From Sitta carolinensis (lineage: Eukaryota; Chordata; Aves; Passeriformes; Sittidae), in the NCBI GenBank assembly GCA_032173965.1, contig CM063284.1, positions 114,178,410-114,242,409 on the forward strand: DNA of 64,000 nt, given 5' to 3'. The notes below the pieces were generated by a model. The model had not been told where the DNA came from and did not search any database. It was given only the letters and a program-made list of their open reading frames with translations. Positions 23,881 through 35,018 of this stretch are shown piece after piece; the stretch's first letter is position 1, and each line of letters opens with the position of its first letter. Position numbers and translations under genes: made by a program.

Positions 23881-25730
23881 GTAAGTATGTGAATAATCTC
23901 AATAGAAGTAATAGAGATGGATATTTGGGGGTTTTGTTCATATTTTGGCTGCAATTGAAAATGCAAAATTTGTATCTAGGCTTTAGATTTTATATTGCTT
24001 AGAGGTATTATAATAATTTAACCTGTACACAGTATGGTACTTAACTCAATGGTTTTCATCTCCTATACATGAGATTGAAACAGTACCTTCAGATTAACAC
24101 AAAGCACATGAGTGCACCCCTTGCAAAGGACTGATACTGTCACATGCACAAGCATGCAGGATACAGGTACAAGCACACAGAAATGAGGAGAGAAAGATGC
24201 AGCATGGGTGATAAAGGAGCAGTGAGACCAGAGTCCTTATGACCTTGGCTCTGTCTCTATCATTGACCTTTGGGTTGAAAAAAATAATTTCTTTGTTCTT
24301 TCCTTTTTTTTTAATTTTTCCTTTAAAATAATATTTTTTATTCTTTGTAAATATTCTGAAATAAGAGATAAAAAAATCACAAACAAGAAAAAAGAAAAGG
24401 TATTATATTATCTATAATTTTAAGTAAAAGAACAAACAAATAAAATAGGTAATTTCTGTGGGTTTTACTTCTTTCCACCCATGCTTTAGATATCTTCAAG
24501 GAGGGATTTGTTACCAGAAAAAAAAAACCAAAAAAAACTAGTACAGTGATTCTCCCAAATCTTTGTGTTTATGTCCAAGAGAGCTTTAAGCAGCTCCACA
24601 GCAGGTGGTACACGTGGAGTTCAAAGTGGTCTTTACAGACAAATTTACTCACAATTGGTTGTGAAAACCAGATATGCTTTTTGACAGCTTTTTAAACCTA
24701 ATTTATTTTCTGCCTTTTCTCAGCTAAAAGTAAAAACCAGTAATGTATTAATTGGAATGGAAAACAGCTAATCACACTCACCATAACCAGAAGCCGTGTG
24801 ATGTTAAATTTCAGATACAGCTCTGTCACTCATAGAGGGCCTCAGTACTTTATCTCAGTTACATTTTCCTTTTAAAAAAAAATTCTGCTTCGATTGTGAT
24901 GAAGCATTTGCTAATGGCTAATTGAAGCCATCAAAATGCAGTTGATAGAGTACAGACCCTTGAGATCTGGCAGAGCACACTTGTGCCTTTGGGTGTATTA
25001 ATGAGCAGAGGCCTCCAGCTGAGTATATACATAAGTAGTTTCCCTTTACTGTACCTTCCTTTGAGATGTTTACACCTCAGGAATTCCCCAGGGATGACAT
25101 GGTGCTGCCTCTCTCACACACAGGGCTGTTCAGAAGGTCAATTTTGCACTACAGTAGTTTTTAAGGCAAAACAATTAAATATTGAAAAGGTGAAAAAACC
25201 CTATTATGCTAATTTCAAGCTGATTATTCCCATTAATTTAACAGAGAGCTGTAATACATGTTGATATTATGAAATAATTAGAATTTTATAAAATCATTAG
25301 AGTTGTAACATTCATATATGTTACTCTTGTATGTAATTTCTTTTCAGAGATTCCTTTAATCTTTCCCCTTTCCATTTTATTCAGTACAGTAGAGAGGCAA
25401 AAGCTTGGTTGCTACACGTGTCATCTGATCTCACTACCCAGACAACGATCACCATTTAAGCATTTTAGCCCTCCTACCCCTGCCTATATTAACCTCTCTG
25501 AATGGCCCTCCTTTGTACAACGGGCTCTCCTGGTGCTGTCTGCTGCATGATCTGGTCCCAAGCTCATGAATGCAACCTCTCTACTTGAGTCCAGTGTATC
25601 AGGGACACAATGAGGCTACAAATCTCACTTGCCTTGGCTGGACTCACTTGATGTTGCTACCTGTGTTAATTTTGTTCAACTTAGTTTATTGTTCAGATTT
25701 AATGTTAATGGTTTGTTCCCTCTCGGGTTT
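23881..25730. other. Intron of decayed PLAT module 4, left part
   Basis: AT-rich, with A- and T-runs near 24300-24540. No exon or repeat family recognised before the LTR. Confidence 0.5.
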
Positions 25731-26326
25731 TGTGTTGTTGCTGTGACCCGAGAATTGCTCAAAGTCTCTGTTTTTCACAGCCCACAGGCGCAGAAGAACA
25801 GCTCAAGACTTCTTCGTTCTTGTGTTCCAGGACCTCTTTATTGTTTGGTATCCAGTACATTGTGGCTCTGGCTTGCAGAGGTCTGACTTGCAGGCCAAAA
25901 CGAAGCAGACTGACACCCTCTGGATGGTGTTTATCTTTTATACTAAAATCTATGTATTTGTTGTTTACAATAGTTTTCCAATACCTATCTACTTTATTAG
26001 ACAGTGTAGCTTTACTCTAAACCTATCAAAATGTACTACGATCACTGCAGAAGATGGAGGCTAAAAGACAAAGAAGAAACCCAGGGACACACCCAGAATT
26101 CTCCATCTTTGTCCCTTAAACCCCCATTATAAAACCCCTAAAAATCTACATTTTCACCCTATGACAAGTTAACTATCGCTCTACTTAAACTCTAGTGTTT
26201 TGTAATTCTTCATACAAAGTTGGTAATTTTTTCCATGGGCTCAAGTCAAATGCATGGGTGTTTTTGACTCCCTGCCAGGGTGTCTGATCACCTAGGTCAG
26301 TCAGAGGAATATTCTGGGTTCTGACA
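25731..26326 (-). mobile_element. Passerine-type ERV LTR
   Basis: Read on the minus strand it begins TGTCAGAACCCAGAATATTC at 26326 and ends near CGGGTCACAGCAACA at about 25736. It has U3-R-U5 architecture: a TATAAAAG box (complement of 25935-25942) and an AATAAA signal (complement of 25837-25842). The sequence just upstream of it in that orientation (26327-26347) is a G-rich run, TGGGATGGGGGCGTGAGGAG, a good polypurine tract for a 3' LTR. It interrupts the intron of PLAT module 4. The family is recognised from memory as passerine-like; the exact right edge is firm, the left edge may shift by a few bases. Confidence 0.78.
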
Positions 26327-27250
26327 GCTCCTCACGCCCCCATCCCACATTTGCTCCCAAGTTGGTTTGTCCCCAGAGTTATATCCTCCCATAAGTTACC
26401 TTTTATGGTGATTCCCCGCCCTTTATTCCTGCCCCTTTTCCTGTCTGTCGCTGTTTCCCTGTCCCTTGTTCCAGTACCTTCTGTGTCAATCCTCCCTAGA
26501 GCCAATCCCTTTGCGGTACCTCCCCCTGGGTGTTCCAGGGTGTCTCCCAAACCTCGATGCCCCATTAGTGCATGTGACTTCCTCCCACCAATCCCGACTG
26601 GCCCTAAGGCAAGCAACCTAATTCCCCCAACTGCACCCCCGAATGCCCCTCACTGGCTTGAGTTCTGTAACCATGCACTAACTTGCAGCTGTATAAAACC
26701 CCATGCACCAGAGGTGTTTGTGGATCTTCATCTCTCCTCCCTTTGACCCCAATAAACTTGGTGGTTGGAAATTCAGATTTGGAGAGCCTCCTCTTTCTCC
26801 TTTACCTGACCCCTGACATGGCTGGCAGACCCTGCACTGTAGAGCAAGCGGCTCTAAAGATTCAGCTGTCTGTAAAACCCCAAACCATGGCTGTTCCCCA
26901 CACCTGGCACAAGCTAGCCTGGGCTCCACTGAGCTGCATCAACCTGGAACCTCCAGCCATGGTGGGCAGAGGATGTCCTGATCAGACCATGCCTGAGCTA
27001 CATCATATGTGTTCTAGTTCTGTCTCTGCCCACCTCTTCTGCACAGACTTTGGACCTATACTGTAGCCTTATTCCCATTCCTTCTCTGTCCCTTTCTCCT
27101 TCTGCCCCCAACTCAATCACCAGGATGGATCCCAGTTCTTTTTCACTGTGTGCTGCATGTGGGACTGTTGACAGCTCTGCCTGCCCCATGCAGAGGCTGC
27201 AGAACCTGATCAGAGAGGGCACTGCCTGAGCTGGAGTTGGGCTCAACTTC
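26327..27250. mobile_element. GC-rich ERV-like sequence with LTR-type signals on the + strand
   Basis: This block is much GC-richer than its surroundings and abuts the LTR's polypurine tract, so part of it may be internal ERV sequence on the minus strand. It also holds + strand signals in LTR order: CTGTATAAAACCCC near 26689, CCCCAATAAACTTGG near 26748, then a CT-rich U5-like stretch ending CCTGACA at about 26818. This suggests a second LTR in the opposite orientation, nested or adjacent. Open frames here (for example 26351-26746 +, 26332-26616 minus) resemble no retroviral protein I know. Confidence 0.5.
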
Positions 27251-27763
27251 TACCTGTCCTGTGGGACAGGTCTGCTCTTGCTGCTCTTTGACACACTGAT
27301 CCAAAAATCAAACCTTCCAAATGAAATACTTTCATTTTTGTTTTGGGCTGGTCCAGCCTCACTTCTCAAATTTCAGATCTGGGTGATAGTGGCAAAACAA
27401 TTATGAGGAAAAAATTGCAAAATTTTTGAGTTTTGCTATTATTTTCAAGTGCTTGAATTTTGAGTGCATCTGACTGTAGAATGCCATGTTGTAAAATAGC
27501 TGTGCGAGGTTGTGGCACAGCCTTAACAAAATCTCTTTTTGCTTGATATTGCAGTTGTTACATATCATCTAACAGTATTTTCAAGAAATATTTTGAATGA
27601 GGGAAATTCAGTGCATATGACTGCATGTACTCTGTCTTAAAGTATTTTAAAATTTACCCTTTAATCCATTTCTGTACTTCCTACATATTCCTACAAATTT
27701 TCCCATACAGTTGTTACATGGTTTTATATTACAACACTGAATAATTTTTTTAATCATTTCTAG
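27251..27763. other. Intron of decayed PLAT module 4, right part
   Basis: Return to AT-rich intron-like sequence, with no exon recognised before the acceptor TTTCTAG at 27757-27763. Confidence 0.5.
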
Positions 27764-27820
27764 TTATCATGGATGCTGTTGACTTGGGAGAACTGGAAAA
27801 AATTTTTCTTTTGATCAGCA
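27764..27820 (+). CDS. PLAT module 4, second exon (4b), short
   Basis: Acceptor TCATTTCTAG before 27764, donor AGCA|GTAAAA at 27821. Phase 1 in and out. The frame reads IMDAVDLGELEKIFLLIS, a clear match to the EAVDLGELxKIxI core of a PLAT second half. The usual first residues (TDxFxI) are missing, so either the old acceptor lay further upstream and was lost, or the exon has shrunk. The exit phase equals that of exon 5b at the homologous site, which supports the donor choice. Confidence 0.55.
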
Positions 27821-29996
27821 GTAAAACATGTAAAATACTTTTTACTTTCTAAAGTCAGTCATGTAAATCACACAGCTAGCCTCCTATTAAAACAAAGTCA
27901 CTGCCAGAGTCAAATCTTAATTCATTCCTTTTGGCTATTTTTTCTAAAGGGTAGTGATTTATAAAGCAAAATCCTACATTTTGACAAATTAAAATCCTGG
28001 GATCTAAAGGTTATAATATTATTGCATCAAGACAATAAACTATTCGTTTGCATCCAAGAAAAAAGTACAGAGAATTAAGATGAATATAATTATATTCTGT
28101 GCTTAATACATGCTCTACTAATAAGTTATCTAGGAAAATAATTATAACTCAAGTAAGAAATTGGTATTGTTTAATTTTCCTTCTGTGATTCAATTATTTT
28201 CACTGTTTCTGCCCCTAGTTCTGTTTTCTCCCTGTGACATTCAGAGGAAAATTTTATCTCTGTTTGGCTGTCAGAAAGTTTTGTCACTGAACTTCCTTAA
28301 AATTGTCTTGACCTCAACATCTCTCTGCTTTATCTGTAGGATGGCTATCATGCTACTAATTCAAAGAATTAATTATAAAGGTTTTTGAAATCTGTTAATG
28401 AAATTTGCTATATAATTGCAAATCATTACTATGCATTACACTTGGCCATTTTCAGACAGTTCGCTAGGGAAAGAAGGGTTCTGTGTTTGCACTTTATCTG
28501 TCTGGGTGTTTTTTTGTTTGCTCATCCAGAGGCTCCTCATAAAAACGTTTTAGGAACAGCACCTAATTTCAACCAAGCATGTAAGGTGACATTTGAGCAG
28601 TAAGCATGTACTGCTTCCTTGGCTGGTCAGCCCACCCTGCCCCAGCACAGGCTGTCCCAGCCACTCCAGGGGGATACAGTTTGGAGCTGCAGTCACTCCA
28701 GAGGGAGAGGGAAGGGAAGAGAAGGAGAGGGACAGCCCTGCCATGCTGCTGTGGGAAGCAAGGCGTGTGGTTCATTGCTTCTGTCTGCCACAGGTTCAGT
28801 TGTGAAAGTTAACTGCAGCCATCTGTCTGACTGACAGCCACTGAGCGTGGCAATTTCGTGTAGCCATAGGGCACCACAGAGAGCCTTCCATTCAGGTTTG
28901 AAAACACGGCTCACAGAGGGGGGACACAGGGCTCACTGCCTCTGTGTGTGTTATGAAGAGAGAGGGGCTGGCGTATAACAGATATTTCTTTCAAAGGAGA
29001 TATTTAGGTGATAAAACACTTCAGATGAGTTAGGGTGTCCATATTGTAACTAGACTTGTTTGAACTGAGACTAGCTTGGACCAAGACTTTGAACCAAAAA
29101 TCCCCAACCCCATAAAATCTCTTTAAAGTCAGATGTACCCTGCAGGACTGATCAGTCCAGTTCTCTAGTGCTTTTATGCTATCATTCCTTTTCAGAGCAA
29201 GTTTTTAAGATCGGATGGTTCATGGTCCCTTCCTGAATCTTCTGACTCTCTCTATGCACTTATCTTGGCAGGTCATGGGTGTAACACAATGTCCTGGATT
29301 CCTCCACAGAAGCCTGATTATATCCTATTAGATATAATTAAAGGGAGTTGGATAGTAGTGGAAGAGATTGGAATACAGTTTGTTGAACAGGGCTGAAGGT
29401 ACAAATAATAGAAGAGAAGGGAAAATTAATAGTCTTCATGACTAACTAGTGGCAAGACACTCAGGCCATGTGGCTGAAGCCCCCAGCAGAAAATTCAAAA
29501 GGGAGTGTAAATCAGAGAGCAACCTTTCCCAAACAGCAGAGGGATATAGTGAGCTGCTGAACTCCCTTCCTACCTGCCACCTAAAATCCTCTTTGTGCTG
29601 CATGTGGAATAGAGCTCCAGTCCTTTTGTCAACCACTCACTGAGGAGGAAGCAACAGACATGTATTTCTGCTCTTCCTTCTCAGATGTGCCTGCCTGAGT
29701 CATGATGAATCTTTTCTGCATACCTGTCCAAGGACAGTGAGGACAACACTCCTTTGCTTCACTAAGACAAAGGAAATGCTTACTCCTAAATTTCTAAGTT
29801 GTGGTGTACCAAATAGGAACAAAATAAAGAGTCTTGTAGTCATTCCAGAACTTTCAACTCAGTTGTTCGCATTCATAAATTAATGAAAAAATGAAGTTTT
29901 CATATAGTAAGAATGCCACCATTATATCAACAACACTACCTAATTTCTTATCACACAATGGAACACTTTCACGATATTTTCTTTCCTTCTTTGCAG
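27821..29996. other. Intron between PLAT exons 4b and 4c
   Basis: Contains a GC-richer block at about 28600-28960 with overlapping short open frames on both strands. It may be an old insertion, but I recognise no family. Otherwise AT-rich. Confidence 0.45.
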
Positions 29997-30075
29997 GCTG
30001 AAAACTGGACATTAGAAAATTGCATGTGCAAGAAGCTGCAAAGGAGCATCCTATCTATGTATTTGAAGTGAATGA
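29997..30075 (+). pseudogene. PLAT module 4, third exon (4c), stop at the conserved Trp
   Basis: Acceptor CCTTCTTTGCAG before 29997, donor AATGA|GTAAGT at 30076. Entering in phase 1 after exon 4b, the first full codon is TGA (29999-30001) exactly where the PLAT core GW has its Trp codon TGG. After that the frame is open: KLDIRKLHVQEAAKEHPIYV then FEVNE, which fits WxLDKVxVxEAA...YxFxxNRW. It leaves in phase 2, as its homologue 5c does. One G-to-A change would explain the stop. Unless read through or edited, no full module 4 can be made. Confidence 0.68.
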
Positions 30076-30291
30076 GTAAGTATACTGTGTAAAACTAGTA
30101 ATGTTTTTTTTATAGCATGATAGTTGAAAACACTGAGAAGACTCTGAACTAAAGTAAATGTTATAGAGTGATTTTTTCAATAAATATTTTAAAAATATGC
30201 TTATCTTTAGCTATTCCACATACATTCATAGGATTTTTTTTTATTTAACATATTATTTACTTACAAAAAAAAATGTCGCTGTGTTTTTCAG

Positions 30292-30569
30292 AGAATTTTC
30301 TGTTAATGCAAATAAGCCCAAAATACAGACAGAAATCCCAGTATCTTTTGTTATTAGGGGAGAGAAAGAAAAGAATGACATAGATAACAACTTAAATAAA
30401 GAAGGAAGTCAAGTAAAATATTTGACTTATTAAAGTGTATACAGGTAACAAAGGGGGAGCAGGGACTGATGCCAATGTACATATTATTTTATTTGGGAAT
30501 GAGGACATATCTGAGGTATTTCAACTCTCTCAGTCATTGGAGCATCAAAACCCCTTTGAAAGAGGAAAG
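30292..30569 (+). pseudogene. PLAT exon joining module 4 end and module 5 start (4d/5a), frameshifted
   Basis: Acceptor GTGTTTTTCAG before 30292, donor AAAG|GTGAGT at 30570. Phase 2 in: EFSVNANKPKIQTEIPVSF closes module 4 (xWLxxDxxxGKIxRELPV pattern). A Lys/Glu/Asn-rich linker follows, and the frame meets TAA at 30431-30433. One base further on, a second frame begins (GTG at 30435) and gives VYTGNKGGAGTDANVHIILF then HQNPFERGK, a nearly canonical PLAT first half leaving in phase 0 for exon 5b. So a +1 shift lies between about 30425 and 30435. Both halves are well preserved, so the shift looks recent or could be an assembly error. Confidence 0.75.
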
Positions 30570-32119
30570 GTGAGTACACAGATTTTATAGGTTGTGTCCA
30601 TCTCTGTACTGGAACAGTAAAGATTAAATCTATGCAAGTTCTTCAGAAAACTTCAGGCATTTATTCTGTTTTCTACATCATGACATGAGATATAGTCTCT
30701 GCTCGTCCTGTGTTTCTTTTTTTCACCAGATTCACCAAGGAACGTTTTCCTTCTATTGTGTCTAGCTGTCTCTGCAGCTCTTCTGCCTCTAAGTCCCAAA
30801 TACATCTACACATTGCATCCACTTACAGGCCCAGCTGTGTATTTCCTCTTTCTGAAATGCACAGCGTGCTGTGCCTGTGCCTGTGCCTGTGTGTGCACTG
30901 CCCTGTGCCGTTGCACACACCTCGGATATCGTGCATGAGAACACATCAGTCTCTTACATCCCACCATTTCACTTTGCCATGGAAACTGGTGCTGTGAGCA
31001 TCCCTGAATGTGTAAGCCTAAAACCAGATGAAATGGAACCATACCCATCAGCCTGATTCTGGTATCCTTCATGCTTTAGGCTGCTATTCAGAGACTCTTA
31101 GTTCAGACACAGGTATTTGCATAAGAATGCAGAGTCTCTGCATGATGTCCTAGTACCTTGGCTGGATGTTCTCTTAATTTAATAAACATAATATTCCTGC
31201 AAAGAAATTGCTCCATTTGGTCACCACCTGTGGAATGGAGTACAATGATGGTTACCCTTAAATAAAAAAGAAATATATATATTCCCTGTAACTTTCTCTT
31301 GTGGAGTTATTGAAAGGTAATGACTAAATAATTAGAACTCCAGTAAAAATACATCCCTTAAGAGGTCTACCTCATTATTTCCAGCAATATTAATCAATTT
31401 TTTACCTGGAATAAATCTGAGTTTCTTCAACCAGGTTATCTGGACAATTTACCCATGAATTGTCCTCCATACTGAGGAGGGTAATTTAGTTACCTATAGG
31501 CACAAAGAGCAAGTAAAAAGTGTCTTGAGGGCTTCCTTTTGGCTGGGACACAGGAGGTGTCATTATCCTTCAAAAAAGAAGAGAATATATGTAGAAATCC
31601 AATTAGCAATCCAGCTAAGTCAGTGGGTAGCCAGTGATGTCAACAGTCTTAGGAAAAAAATATTTAGTTTTAAAAATCTGCAATATGAAACAATGGAGTA
31701 TTTTAAATTAAAGTATATAATTTTTGAGAGGAATAATGATTAATCCAGTATAAGCCTTTAACTTTTATGTTCCTGAATTTTTATTTACATATCATATACT
31801 AAAAACATTTTAGAAGACTATACCAGTTGAGGATTCACGAGACCAAAACTGTTTTCACAGTACATGAAGGTTAAAAAAGAGGTAGGGATTGTCATACTTA
31901 CTATAAGTTGAAAAGCGAATCTTTTGTGTTGAAACTGAGACCTAATAGGAGAGGATCTATGCCACACATCATTAATAAGGAAAATAAACCACATTAGTGG
32001 CTCACTTATTCTGAATTTCTACTATTACACTTGGATTGGTCTCAGGACTGACCTAGGCAAATATGTAAGCTTCCAAACATTGGTATAATATTTTTAATAA
32101 CTGTATTTTAATATTAAAG
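30570..32119. other. Intron between PLAT exons 5a and 5b
   Basis: AT-rich with a TGTGCC-type short tandem near 30868-30893. No other exon or repeat family recognised. Confidence 0.5.
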
Positions 32120-32198
32120 GTTGATACATTCAATATTATGACAAAAAAATTAGGCAGCCTACGTTCAATTGAAATTGGCCACGATGGGAAAGGATTTG
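32120..32198 (+). CDS. PLAT module 5, second exon (5b)
   Basis: Acceptor TAATATTAAAG before 32120, donor TTTG|GTAAGT at 32199. Phase 0 in, phase 1 out. The 26 codons read VDTFNIMTKKLGSLRSIEIG then HDGKGFG, an almost consensus PLAT segment (TDxFxIExxxLGxLxKIxIGHDxxGxG). It fits exon 5a in phase and the next exon begins with the expected SGWFLEKVEI. It is under clear coding-like constraint compared with module 3. Confidence 0.86.
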
Positions 32199-34942
32199 GT
32201 AAGTATTCTGTGTTCAATAGCCTTGCAAACATCTTCTGCTTAAGGATCTGTCCTGACATTTGGAAAGGTGTTTGAAGTCACTACTGCTAAAGCTAGCTAC
32301 TACAAATCTGTGTACAAATGAGGCCAACTTTACTGCACTTGTTTTCACACCCTCTATCACATTTCCGTTGACTACACCCCTTTTTTTTTTAAATAGTGAT
32401 CTAGTTAAAATATACCTGAGATAGTTTTATCCTTCAAACATTTCTCAGGCAAAACCCTTATTGGATGTCTTAAATAAGACAGGATTGAATTTTCAAACTG
32501 CAGGTTAAACTTCTCTTGATTTGAGCAAGTTTGGGGACTCTGGTCAAAGCATGCTATAGATGCCTCTCACACCCATAGATCTCTTGTAAAAGTCTGAAGA
32601 CACCAGTGTGCACCAGGTCCTGCCCTGATGTTAAATTAGGATGTAGCTAAAGAACATAACCATACATAATGATGGAAAATGTTTCTATGTATAATAACTT
32701 CTAAACCCTGAATTATACATAAAAATAAAATAGGAGACTAGGGCATATAATCTTTTGAGTTTACATTTAATAGTGCTAAAAACCCCTAGGGATATACAGA
32801 TATCAAGACATATACATATACAAGACATATTGAGATACACAAATACATAAACTAAATTTGCATGGAATGTATAACTTGAATCAAAAAGGTCTGATTGTAT
32901 TAAGATACTCTAGTCAGGACAAGTTTGCTTAACCCATCTCAAAGCAATAGGTTTAGGTCTAATAAAAGCTGATTAATCTAAGTTCATGAGGCAGAATAAT
33001 AAAGTGCCAAAGGGTTTATCATTTCTAGGATGAACCAATAAAAATTCTGTAAAGAGCATTTCCTATTTGGAAAAAGTCGAACAGCTTTTTTATTATCCTA
33101 ATTACCCAGTCATGTTGTATATTTCATGGTGTTGAAAATAGACAAAACACCAAAACTGCTGAAATATCTATAATAAACAAGATTGTCCTGCTGACTTTCA
33201 TCTTATTTGTGACAACTTCTATACATGCACACAGTCCAGCTTAGATCTGATCTGGGAAGGGAACTCCACAATGGCAGACTTTTAGTACTGAGGGTTGCAC
33301 AGAAGCCTGCAGGGGAAATAATAGATTGAACTTTTATTTCCTGGATCCTGCTCTGTCAACAAAATTATTATTTTTCCTCTCTGTGTCCTGATCACATAGT
33401 GCTAATAGTGCCTTCCTAGCACAGCTGGTGTGTGTCAATTCATCTTAGACATGACAACCTTCCTCTAAATATTTCTCTAAAATCACCTGCAAGTGTCTTT
33501 TTTCACATCAGCTGTTAACCCCACAAGCTTCCTCAAATGTTACACCTCTTTGAGATGTTTCATCTGTTTGCTAATATATCCTAGCTACCTCTAGATTTCT
33601 CCATACCTGGAGATTTCAGTGAGGTCTGTTGGAGTTTTGTCAATAAAGGATGAAGCATTAGATTTTAATCTTTTCAAGAGAGCAAACTTGCCTTTCTACT
33701 CTTTTGTAAAGTGTCGTGTAAATTTGAGAGACTGTAAAATTTTATTGCTGATAATCTTGACTCTGATTTAGAGATTTCATGAAAGGTCATCTATTCCAAG
33801 TAGAGTCTATGATATATTAAACCATTCACAAGATTTCATTAAAAGAGTTTCAAAAGTACTTCACAATATCAATAAATGAATCTTGTGAATTGAGGTGGAA
33901 TACCTAGACACCTTCATGGCCTACTTAACCCAGCTATTTTTTGAAAATGTCATTGAAAAAAGGTACATTGCTGTACCTTTACATTTTATCCAAACATACA
34001 CAATTTGCAAATATTTTTATATTACATTTTTAGCATGTACAATTAAAATTTAGCAGTTACAAATAAAAATATTTTTATTGGGTTTAGCCTACTTAGTACT
34101 TTGTCCAAATATTTGAAAGCCAAAATAATTAGATAGGATATAGTTCTTTATCTCTAGGACATGTAAAGAGTACCAAAAGGTTGTCAACTACTAGCAGTAT
34201 GATCCTAATTAATTTTAAAATGTTATCATTAAGTATTTGCATTGGCAAACACAACTGAATGTATCATCACAGACATTGTATATATAAAATAAAGTTTTGC
34301 TTTCAGAATATTAATATTTTAATGTTCTATGAAATAAAATTCTATATCACAAGATTTAAGGTATTTCTTCACACAGCAAAATAGGAGATGAAAGTAGAAT
34401 ATTTAATATCTCCTTAAAGCTGAAACAAATATGAGCATTGGCCTAAATGAAAATGCTATTCTGCATCATGACTGTTGGAAAAATAGGGATATGAGAAGCA
34501 TTCATTTTCACCATTTGGTTCACATCCACATCAATATATTAATTAGAAAAGAGTACTAGAATGCCTACTAGGGGTGTATTTTGATTGCATTTCCAAGGAC
34601 CTCAAAGGGCAAAATGGGTTTTCAAGAATGTATTCAATATTACCATACTCTCTGTTTCATTTGTGTTACTGTCTGTTCTATCCAATCTGGAAAAATAAGT
34701 TAAGTTGTAACAAAAATCTTCCATTACATTTTCTGTCGAAAATATCAAAGACCTTCCCTGTAAAACTGAGAGAAGTTGGTAATAATTTGAATCACCTGTG
34801 TTTCAGTTTTATTATAGATGTTGAACAAACTTGGAAGAACTGAACCACATGAGGTTTGGGAAATGAAATTAGAAAGCTTTCTTGTGCTGTATTTGTGTTT
34901 TGGTTATATTAAATTTGCTCTTTTTTGTTTTTCCTTCTACAG
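32199..34942. other. Intron between PLAT exons 5b and 5c
   Basis: AT-rich intron of 2.7 kb, with no repeat family or exon recognised. A T-rich tract (34918-34940) leads to the acceptor of 5c. Confidence 0.6.
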
Positions 34943-35018
34943 CAAGTGGCTGGTTTTTAGAAAAAGTGGAAATCACAGATGCAGCTAGGAATTCAATGCA
35001 TTGCTTCAACTGTAACAG
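34943..35018 (+). CDS. PLAT module 5, third exon (5c)
   Basis: Acceptor TTCCTTCTACAG before 34943, donor AACAG|GTCAGT at 35019. Phase 1 in, phase 2 out, like exon 4c. It encodes SGWFLEKVEITDAARNSMHC then FNCNR, matching the PLAT core GSGWFLxKVEIxDxA...xFxCNRW with the Trp intact. Together with 5b this is the best preserved part of the array. Confidence 0.88.
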
